Shown here one piece after another: positions 1 through 7,078 of a stretch of 64,000 nucleotides of DNA. The DNA lies in NCBI GenBank assembly GCA_014084085.1, contig NPFB01000008.1, positions 264,826-328,825 of the forward strand, given 5' to 3'. How positions within the stretch are numbered: position 1 is the first letter of the stretch; each line of letters starts with the position of its first letter. The stretch is from Hondaea fermentalgiana (taxonomy: Eukaryota > Sar > Bigyra > Thraustochytrida > Thraustochytriidae). The position numbers were made by a program, and so were the translations under genes. Below the pieces are notes generated by a model. The model did no database searches and was not told the DNA's origin. It saw only the letters and a list, made by a program, of their open reading frames with translations.

Positions 1-1762
1 TATCGTAAAAGGGGGTAAAGTCCTCGCCGAGGGCCTTGGCCACGGCGCCAACGGCCTGGACGCAAGAGCCTGTGACGTCGGCCACATCGACGGCACCGTC
101 GACAAGAGCAAAGCCATGCTGAGCGGTCTGCTGCTGCTGCAACGCCGAGGAGGCCTTGATGAGGCCAATCAGGCGCTCCAAAATCGGCTGCGTGAAGTTG
201 CTGAGAAGTTCAGCACCCTTACCATCCTCGGAACCTGAGCAAAAGTAGGCGACAGCCAGAGCGCCCTTGCTCGCAAAGGCCCACTGCGCGGGCGACTTGC
301 TCTGGGGCGGCTCGAGGGTCTTGGTGATGCACTCAAGGAGCATGGGACCAAAGAGCGATTGCACATTGGGGCGCTCGTTGTTGCCGCTCGAGTCAAAACC
401 GGTCTCGTCAGAGTCCTCATCCTCATCGTAGAGCGTGCTGGCGTCAGAGTACACAAAGAGCAGGGTGCTGAGCGTGTCGAGCGCCACGTGGCGCACACGC
501 ATTTTCGTGTTCGGGTTGTTGACAAAGGGCACAAGGCGTTCGAGAACAGACTGCAGGTTCTCGTAGAGCAACTTGCCCGAAGTATAGGCCAACGAGTTGA
601 GCGCGCTGATGCCGGCACGCTCGCGGCGCCAGTCGCCCGAGGCAGCAAGAAGCTGGTGAATCATAGGGAAGAGCAGGGGCACGGTAAGATCCTCGCCAAT
701 GTTCTCGATCAGGAGATAGAGGGCGCGGAAACCATGGTCGTACAGGGTGTCTTCCGTGGCGGCGCCTTCGACCTTGGCAAAGTCGTCCTCGTCCTCATCC
801 TCGTCGACACTAAGCGTGAGGCGGATGCAGCTCTCGAGCAGGCTCTTGATGAGCTCCTGATTGGCCTTAATGGCAAGAGGAAGCTCCATGGCGATCTGCA
901 CACACACCTCGAGGCTCTGCTTTTGCACGTCCTCCGAGCCGTTGTTGGCAGCGGCGGCACCGAGCTCGAGCATGGTCTTAACGAGAGGCTCAGCCACGTT
1001 GCTCTTGTGAACGAGACGAGGCTGGTTCTGAATCATCTCAATGACGGACTCGCACCACTTGAGCAAGAGTTCCTCATTATTGCCCACAGCGGTGACAACA
1101 TTGAGCGCCGCAGGCACGATGGCATGGAACTCGGAAGCATCGTCCTCATCGAGAAAGGTGAGCAGACACGCGCCCGCCGAAACAGCCGCGATGCGCACCT
1201 GGATACTGTCATTGGGCGGTGACGTCATGAGTTTAGTCAGGAGATCGCGCAATTCAAAGGGGGTAGTGCCCACCTCGACCTTGGCAGGAACAGTTTTCAT
1301 AAGTTCTTCGATTGTGATGACTGCCACATGCGCCGTTGCGCCACCTTCGTCGGAGCTCGAGCACATTTGCGCAAGGTTACCGAGCAGCGTGGGCCAGTGA
1401 TCATTGCCATTTTGGTCAAAGGACATGCGTGCGACCTGGGCCACAATCTGACTGACTTGGCGCTTGGTCTTGGGCGTAGGTGCGGATTGCAGCCTGCCGA
1501 GGAGCACGCTACGAAGATTCTCCTTCTCGTCGTTGCTCAGAGTCTTCCACCACTTCTCTCCGGTCTTTTTCCGGGTAAGTTGGCCGCGGAAGAGCACGGC
1601 GCCGAACTGGCAGATGGCCGCGTCTGGGCTAACGAGCACGAGCTGCAGGAGGTTGTTCATGGTCGACCTGACATCGCTCGCCAACGCCTGCACGAACTGC
1701 TTCTCGGCGGCATCGCGCTCTGCGTTGTTGTTCGACTGCAGGCTCCGCAGCAGACCCTCCAT
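1..1762 (-). CDS. Importin-5/karyopherin-beta3-like nuclear import receptor, cut by left window edge
   Basis: The minus strand is open for 587 codons from the ATG at 1762 (protein starts MEGLLRSLQS) to the window edge with no stop, so the C-terminal part lies outside. The protein is made of helical HEAT-type repeats: an N-terminal helix pair with LLRSLQSNNNAERDAAEKQF, a WPTLLGNLAQM helix, and an acidic loop (DEDEDEDDFAKVEG) near residue 325 followed by LYDHGFRALYLLIENIG. This order matches the IPO5/RanBP5/Kap121 family, which carries cargo such as ribosomal proteins and histones through nuclear pores with Ran. The full family length is about 1,100 residues, so roughly half is present. The start is the first ATG after a stretch rich in repeats. 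The family call is by eye and fairly firm; the exact importin subtype is less certain. Confidence 0.85.
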   Translation of the reverse strand, partial: MEGLLRSLQSNNNAERDAAEKQFVQALASDVRSTMNNLLQLVLVSPDAAICQFGAVLFRGQLTRKKTGEKWWKTLSNDEKENLRSVLLGRLQSAPTPKTKRQVSQIVAQVARMSFDQNGNDHWPTLLGNLAQMCSSSDEGGATAHVAVITIEELMKTVPAKVEVGTTPFELRDLLTKLMTSPPNDSIQVRIAAVSAGACLLTFLDEDDASEFHAIVPAALNVVTAVGNNEELLLKWCESVIEMIQNQPRLVHKSNVAEPLVKTMLELGAAAANNGSEDVQKQSLEVCVQIAMELPLAIKANQELIKSLLESCIRLTLSVDEDEDEDDFAKVEGAATEDTLYDHGFRALYLLIENIGEDLTVPLLFPMIHQLLAASGDWRRERAGISALNSLAYTSGKLLYENLQSVLERLVPFVNNPNTKMRVRHVALDTLSTLLFVYSDASTLYDEDEDSDETGFDSSGNNERPNVQSLFGPMLLECITKTLEPPQSKSPAQWAFASKGALAVAYFCSGSEDGKGAELLSNFTQPILERLIGLIKASSALQQQQTAQHGFALVDGAVDVADVTGSCVQAVGAVAKALGEDFTPFYD

Positions 1763-1915
1763 GGTTTCTCCTGTTGGTCGTGGACTTGGTCGCCACCACT
1801 CGTGCGTCTCGTCTCGGACCTCGCCTCTCCTTCAGACCGCGCCGCCGCAGTCACCGCCGCAGGGACGGCGGGAGGGCGAGCGGGGCCGCGCGTGCGCGAT
1901 TGAGCGAGCGAGCGA

Positions 1916-1925
1916 ACGTGCGTGC

Positions 1926-1978
<53 letters not shown>

Positions 1979-2079
1979 TNNNNNNNNNNNNNNNNNNNNN
2001 NNNNNNNNNNNNNNNNNNNNNNNNNNNNNNNNNNNNNNNNNNNNNNNNNNNNNNNNNNNNNNNNNNNNNNNNNNNNNNN

Positions 2080-2130
<51 letters not shown>

Positions 2131-2131
2131 T
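1916..2131. repeat. (GTGC)n microsatellite interrupted by 100-N gap (1980-2079)
   Basis: An uninterrupted GTGC tetranucleotide repeat runs into exactly 100 N and resumes on the other side in the same sequence. The gap almost certainly reflects failure to assemble the repeat, so true length is unknown. Confidence 0.95.
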
Positions 2132-2611
2132 ACGAGTCGCAACGCGCCGCGCCTGGCTGGTGTTTCTGGTCTGCGCCGTCTCCGCCAGCCGATCTCCCGC
2201 GGGGGCACTCTGCGAGTGTCAACGAACAGCTAGCGCAGGTCTGCATACTGGCTCTATACCTGATTCGGCTTTAGGTCCACCCAAATTCCCAGTATACACC
2301 CGTCTAGAATCCGAGGTGATTCCGCGCCGACCCGAGTCCTTTTCCGTCGTTGGGGCCGGAGAGGCCGACTCCGGCGACGCAAACGAGGCCGGCGATGGCC
2401 GAGGACGCTGGCAAGGTGAAGAACCCCCGAAACGGAGTCATCGGAGGGTGTCCTTTGGACGGCGAGGGTCCTAAACCGCTTTGTGGTCATCGTGTCTTCG
2501 AAGAGGCTTGAGTACCGGTACCTGGTACCAAGCCGCGTAGACAGGTGGTACCAAACCGGATTCGCCAAGCCGCGGGTCGACAAAGCGCCAACCACCACGA
2601 GCATAAGCACA

Positions 2612-2644
2612 GCACGAGCACGAGTACGAGCACGAGCACGAGCG
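2612..2644. repeat. (GAGCAC)n short tandem repeat
   Basis: Imperfect six-base repeats (GCACGAGCACGAGTACGAGC and similar) lie in the spacer upstream of the acidic-tailed protein gene. Confidence 0.8.
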
Positions 2645-2996
2645 CAAGAAGCGCGAGCAGCAAGGCAGGCAAGAAGACAGCAAGAAGGCGGGCGGGACAA
2701 GAGAGGTACGTGCGAAGCAAAGACCGACCGGCTCGCGCAAGTCGGCGTGCAGGCGGGTAAAGCGAGCGGGCGGCGGGCGAAGAATGCGCCGACCAACCTA
2801 ACGACCCTGTCTTGATCCAGGGAGGATAAGATGCGCGTCGCGCACGGGCGGAAGGGCAAGGATGAGTGAAGGGTGCAGGTGCAAGGGTGCGAGGGAGGGA
2901 ACGTGAACTGACGGCTGTGACGTTTTATCTCCGATCTTCTTCATCTACAAAGACAAGAAGAAGAAGAAGAAGAAGAAAAACACATTTTTTTTCAAG

Positions 2997-3746
2997 ATGG
3001 AGGCCATCGTGGGACTCATGACCAAGGTTGGTCCCATTGTGCAGACGGTGCTAATGACCGAGGCGGGCGAGTTCGAGGAGATCACCATGGACATGACGCC
3101 AGCCAAAGATGAGATTACCAAGCGTCTGCAGGGTCGAGCTACCTTTCTTGGCAAATTCAGGGAACAGAATGTCGTTCTGATGACCGTACGGGACCCTGTT
3201 GAAGACCTGCACAAGGTGAATGCCGGAAAGCTGCCGTACCCGTTTAACGAGCTGCCCGAGGCTGTACGCGGTGCAGTGCTGCTCGTCAAGATGGGCGACG
3301 ACGCCGAACCGGAGACATTTACCCTCAAGGATTTTGAAACTCTTTCTGCCACCCAAAAGGAAAAGCTCGAAAAGGGCATCAACGAGGACGCCGTTGAGGA
3401 TGCCGGTGATGACGCCGAGGTCGCCCAGGAAGAAGAAGATGACGAAGAGGAAGATGACGAGGACTTTGATGGCGAGGGTGACGAGGACGACGACGACGAT
3501 GAGGACGAGGACGAAGACGACGATGGCGACGAGGATGAGGAAAATGACGACGACGATGAAGACGAGAAAGATGAGAACGAGGAGGACGAGGACAAGGCTG
3601 TGGATGACGCTGAAGAGGCCTCGGACGAAAAACCCGTGGAAGCCGATTCCTCCGAAGCAGACAATGCCACGAAGCGCAAGCCCGAGGTCGACGCTGCGCC
3701 TGACAGCGCCAAAAAGGCAAAAACCTCTGCGCCAACAGAGGCCTAG
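2997..3746 (+). CDS. Small conserved-domain protein with long acidic tail and C-terminal nuclear signal
   Basis: This is a 249-residue intronless protein. Residues 1-125 form a compact folded-looking domain (VGLMTKVGPIVQTV, then TPAKDEITKRLQGRATFLGKF and NVVLMTVRDP). From memory this resembles DUF5880, a family of unknown function shared by algae, oomycetes and some giant viruses; I am not certain. Residues 135-210 are almost pure Asp/Glu. The C-terminus carries a bipartite-like nuclear signal (KRKPEV, a ten-residue spacer, KKAK). A globular domain, acidic tract and nuclear signal is the general plan of nucleoplasmin-like histone chaperones, so a chromatin or ribosome-related nuclear role is possible but only inferred. 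The acidic tract is a GA-rich purine tract at DNA level. The start is preceded by an AAG repeat and a T run. Confidence 0.7.
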   Translation: MEAIVGLMTKVGPIVQTVLMTEAGEFEEITMDMTPAKDEITKRLQGRATFLGKFREQNVVLMTVRDPVEDLHKVNAGKLPYPFNELPEAVRGAVLLVKMGDDAEPETFTLKDFETLSATQKEKLEKGINEDAVEDAGDDAEVAQEEEDDEEEDDEDFDGEGDEDDDDDEDEDEDDDGDEDEENDDDDEDEKDENEEDEDKAVDDAEEASDEKPVEADSSEADNATKRKPEVDAAPDSAKKAKTSAPTEA

Positions 3747-4006
3747 GCAACAATTCCAAACAGAATCTCTTTCGTGTGATCTTTTTTCAATGAATTTGAA
3801 AGCAGACAATGTCTTCCCTGAGCAAATTCAAGAGAAAATCGAACTGTTGCCATTTGCATGTATCACATTTACAATTTTGAATTCGGACATTTCCTTTTGT
3901 TCAACTATACAAAGAGGTTGTCGTATTGAAGCTGCAATCCCTTGCGAGAAAGTCTCAAACTAATTTACACACCACGCTGTTTCAACTTGCGCTCCTTTTT
4001 ACAATC

Positions 4007-5545
4007 TTAATCTTGCTCACTTACTTCTGGATAAGCCTCGGCAGCACCCTCGTCGTCTTCGTACATTGGACCGACCTCGGGATATGCATTGTACTCCCCG
4101 TCTTGGAAACTTGGTCCAACTTCTGGGTAAGCACTTGCTTCCCCACCTTCGTGTGGCATCGATGGACCAACCTCCGGATAAGCGGTCTTGTTTCCTTCGT
4201 CTTGGAGACTTGGTCCAACTTCTGGGTAAGCACTGGCTTCCTCACCGTCGCTTTGCATTGATGGGCCAACTTCCAGATATGCGGTCTTGTTTCCTCCGTC
4301 CTGAAAATTAGGCCCGATCTCTGGGCGGATTGTTGAACTATCCTTGGTGTGCACGATGACTCGAGAAGTATCCACGTCAGTATGCACGGTGGCTGATTCG
4401 ACTTGGTCCAAGGCTGGTGAAACACCGTCGCGTACATGAGTTAATAGAGTCTTGTCACCAGCATGTTGAGACCGAGATGGATCCTCATGAAGGGTCGTTG
4501 GACTTTGCTGCAGCGTCTCACGGTTCCTCGTTTCGACCTGCTCTCGTTTCGCAAGGACCGCGCTTGTGTCGATTTGATAGTCTTCTTCAACGTCGGAGAA
4601 AATGTCCCCGTCGTCATCGTCATCCTGATTTTCAATACCATGATTGGCAGCAATGCTTTTCGGATGATGATGATGATGATTGGCCTCTGCGTCTCCTGAA
4701 CGAGCGTTACGGACGTTTTCGTTGTCAGATTTTGCAGATGATCTTTCTGACCAGGCGCGCCAAGCAAGGGATGATGGCTTTGGAGGATGTAAGGGTAGCA
4801 AAGCTATTGGTTCCGTTGTACGCGGCTTCAATCGTGGAATCCTCTCGTTGGGGCTGTAGATGAAATGCAAAGCCCCAGGCGCAAAGGACGAACGCGAACG
4901 CGCGCGAATAAAATGATAATCGCGTCGATTGCGCGCAAGGCAAGCATGAACAATGCTCACAGCTGCACTGGAGATTTGGACTGCACCGCTGCGTTGTGCC
5001 GCAGCTTCTTCCTCGCGGCGAATCTCTTCCCGGCGTTTTCGAACCTGGTCGAGGTCAAGCCCTCGCTTGAGGTGACCAAAATCTTCACCGTTCTCGTCCG
5101 TTGGTCCCAAAACGCTAGCGTACTCACTGGCATGGTCTACGGCGTCAACGAGCCCCCCGCGACCAGCTCGGCGCTCCGCGGCACGGTCTCTGTACAACTG
5201 GGAATTCTCCCCTTTGGGACCCGCCGAGGCCTCATTTTCTACTTCCGCGTCGCGGCCTTGCTGAAATGATCTTCGGCCATTTCCGTCGAGGTCGACACGA
5301 TTCGCATCGACGCCCTCATGGCCGTTATTCAAAGCGTCCTTTGCATCATCGTCGTGCATGCTGCGGTCATCGAGGTCGTCGTCAAGGTCATCGTCGTCGT
5401 CGAACTGGCGCTCCTGGCCATGAGCCTGGCGCTTCGAGTGCCGGCGGCGCGCGGCGTCACGGTGGACCTCGTGCATCACAGCGGCGTCTACCTTGCGGCC
5501 CATGACGTCCGCGGCTCCCGCGAGCCGCGGTCGCTTGCGCTCCAT
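4007..5545 (-). CDS. RED/IK-like spliceosomal protein with YPEVGP tandem repeats
   Basis: A 512-residue protein. Residues about 112-180 carry the RED N-terminal signature: YRDRAAERRAG, then SEYASVLGP, HLKRGLDLDQVRKRREEI. A weaker stretch follows (FAPGALHFIY) where RED has its LPGRMAYVV segment. RED (IK) works with SMU1 in activating the spliceosome and is nuclear. The N-terminus is basic (MERKRPR), followed by a long Asp-rich tract, a His6 run near residue 288 and DDDDDGDIFSDVEEDY near 310. The last ~100 residues are about six 16-17-residue units built on YPEVGP. The frame stays open for 118 codons upstream, but that part overlaps the divergent promoter and a GCAGC repeat, so I start at the ATG at 5545. 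The family call rests on the N-terminal motif; the C-terminus is unlike animal RED. Confidence 0.75.
   Translation of the reverse strand: MERKRPRLAGAADVMGRKVDAAVMHEVHRDAARRRHSKRQAHGQERQFDDDDDLDDDLDDRSMHDDDAKDALNNGHEGVDANRVDLDGNGRRSFQQGRDAEVENEASAGPKGENSQLYRDRAAERRAGRGGLVDAVDHASEYASVLGPTDENGEDFGHLKRGLDLDQVRKRREEIRREEEAAAQRSGAVQISSAAVSIVHACLARNRRDYHFIRARSRSSFAPGALHFIYSPNERIPRLKPRTTEPIALLPLHPPKPSSLAWRAWSERSSAKSDNENVRNARSGDAEANHHHHHPKSIAANHGIENQDDDDDGDIFSDVEEDYQIDTSAVLAKREQVETRNRETLQQSPTTLHEDPSRSQHAGDKTLLTHVRDGVSPALDQVESATVHTDVDTSRVIVHTKDSSTIRPEIGPNFQDGGNKTAYLEVGPSMQSDGEEASAYPEVGPSLQDEGNKTAYPEVGPSMPHEGGEASAYPEVGPSFQDGEYNAYPEVGPMYEDDEGAAEAYPEVSEQD
4028..4325 (-). repeat. Coding tandem repeat, units of 16-17 residues around YPEVGP
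   Basis: Six to seven units alternate between two types, one ending in GNKTAY and the other in EASAY, giving a 33-residue higher-order repeat at the C-terminus of the RED-like protein. The alternation points to duplication of a pair of units. Confidence 0.85.
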
Positions 5546-5823
5546 CTTGCGCCGGCGGCTGGCACGGGTGGCTTGGCTCAGCCCCAAGTCGATCTGCGCG
5601 CTCACTTGCTCGTGGCCCGTCGTGGCCACGGAATAAAAGTAAAGAGCAAACCAGCAAGCTGCGACGCAGCGCAGCGCAGCGCAGCGCAGCGCGACAAGAA
5701 GAGCTGGTGGCGCGCGAAGCACTCCCGACGTATCAGTCGACGACAATCCCGGCGCGCTCGTCGTTCGTGTGTGGCCGCGTAAGAAAGGAGCAAAAGGAGA
5801 AGGAGAAGAAGAAGGAGGAGAAG
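5546..5823. promoter_or_regulatory. Short divergent promoter between RED-like and methyltransferase genes
   Basis: Only 278 bp separate two divergent start codons, so promoter elements must be shared or closely packed. It contains a (GCAGC)n run at 5666-5690 and a purine-rich stretch (AAGGAGAAGGAGAAGAAG) just before the plus-strand ATG. Confidence 0.6.
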
Positions 5824-6930
5824 ATGTCGGCCATGGCCACGGAGCACGAGCAGGACGAGGACCTGGCCGAGCTGCTGGCGGCGCTGGAGCCGTTGCCACT
5901 GCAGTTCCTGGACCAGATGCTGGGTGGCATGCTCTTTCCCAATGGTGTGGTGGGAGACCTGCAACAATGGCGGGGAAATACGGGGCTGGCCGAGTCTCTT
6001 CGCAACATGTACCTGCGCAAGGCCTTTGGCCGCGGCGAAGCCTACGAACGCGGTCTACAGCGCGCTGCAGATCCAGGATTTTTGCCCTCGAGACAAGATC
6101 TCATCGAACTCTTTGGCCTTCAAAGACCAGCGCCAGAAAATTGGCAGCGCGCAGGCCCCAAGGACCACCTCAAACGCAAACAGGATCTCATGCGTCAGGC
6201 TCTGGCCGCGCAGCCTCCAGGCAGCGTGCAAGGCTGGTCTCTCGAGGATAAACTCGAGGCTCTGGGATGCGCCGTTTGGGGTCGTGGGGCATTTAACCTT
6301 GTGGCAGAGGAGACCGGGCGTTACGAATTTTACACGCGCGAGTACATTGAGTCTTTGGCGCGATATGTGCATGAACGGCTCGAGGCCCTCGGGGCGGCTC
6401 GGGGTGGTGCCTCTGGAGATCTCGTCGAGGTTGGTGCCGGCAGCGGCTCGTTGACCTTTTTCCTCAATGCTGCGTTGGAAAAACTAGGCTCCAAACATCG
6501 CTGTCTCGCTACGGATCCAGACTTGCGACCCGCACCACGACAGCGCGCTGGACCATCCGGAGAATCAGGCAGCTACACCATCGACCCACTCAACGTATCG
6601 CAGGCGCTTTCCAAGTACAGTCCGGTCATAGTCCTTTGCGCATGGATGCCGATGGACACCGATTGGTCAAGCGAGTTTCGAAAATGCTCATCTGTTCAAG
6701 AGTACGTGCTTGTTGGTGAGGCAGACTTTGGCGCTTGTGGCCATAACTGGCTTACGTGGGGCAATGCAGAGTTCCGTGAAGAAGGCAAACACGAAAGCAC
6801 TGCACCCTTTCTTGCAGAGGGGTGGAGTCGGGTGGATTTACCCGATATCTCGAGATGGCAGATGCAGCGCTACGATAGCGACCACTATGCTGGAAATTCC
6901 ATCACCGTTTCTTTTCGCCGATCTCCATGA
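5824..6930 (+). CDS. Predicted SAM-dependent methyltransferase-like protein
   Basis: A 368-residue intronless protein beginning MSAMATEHEQ. The N-terminal ~190 residues are helical and not recognised. At about residue 202 comes DLVEVGAGSGSLTFFL, a typical glycine-rich motif I of class I SAM methyltransferases, followed about 30 residues later by LATDPDLRP, which fits the acidic end of strand 2 that holds the ribose. A hydrophobic strand (YSPVIVLCAWMPMDTDW) could be strand 4. No substrate-specific motif is recognised. It resembles uncharacterised protist methyltransferase-like proteins; the target is unknown. It shares a 278-bp divergent promoter with the RED-like gene and converges on the E2 gene with 148 bp between stops. 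The in-frame ORF extends 39 codons upstream, but the first good ATG after the purine tract is at 5824. Confidence 0.65.
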   Translation: MSAMATEHEQDEDLAELLAALEPLPLQFLDQMLGGMLFPNGVVGDLQQWRGNTGLAESLRNMYLRKAFGRGEAYERGLQRAADPGFLPSRQDLIELFGLQRPAPENWQRAGPKDHLKRKQDLMRQALAAQPPGSVQGWSLEDKLEALGCAVWGRGAFNLVAEETGRYEFYTREYIESLARYVHERLEALGAARGGASGDLVEVGAGSGSLTFFLNAALEKLGSKHRCLATDPDLRPAPRQRAGPSGESGSYTIDPLNVSQALSKYSPVIVLCAWMPMDTDWSSEFRKCSSVQEYVLVGEADFGACGHNWLTWGNAEFREEGKHESTAPFLAEGWSRVDLPDISRWQMQRYDSDHYAGNSITVSFRRSP

Positions 6931-7078
6931 CGAGGTTTCGGTTCGACGCGAGGTATCCTCTCCGTCTAGATATTCGTAAGGATACTATCCGTCATGCCGG
7001 GGGAGGGTCAAGAATGGAAAAGAAGAGATTCTACACCTACCTCCCAATCAAACTTGAAGGGATAAAATCATTTACGTC

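Larger units (their letters stand above)
1763..2996. promoter_or_regulatory. Divergent intergenic region with microsatellite and assembly gap
   Basis: This 1.2 kb lies between two divergently transcribed genes, so it should hold both promoters. It contains a long GTGC microsatellite broken by 100 N, a GAGCAC-type repeat near 2612-2644, a direct repeat of GGTACCAA (2524 and 2547), and a purine AAG run directly before the ATG at 2997. Open frames here are repeat-driven (Val-Arg-Ala-Cys or Thr-His-Ala-Arg strings) and are not believed to be genes. Confidence 0.6.

Noticed and set aside
359..1222. 287-codon plus-strand frame
   Set aside because: It is antisense to the importin-5-like gene, whose minus-strand frame is longer and has a recognisable family pattern.
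5546..5899. 118-residue N-terminal extension of the RED-like protein
   Set aside because: It would cover the whole divergent promoter and the start of the methyltransferase gene, and translates a GCAGC repeat; the conserved part starts later.
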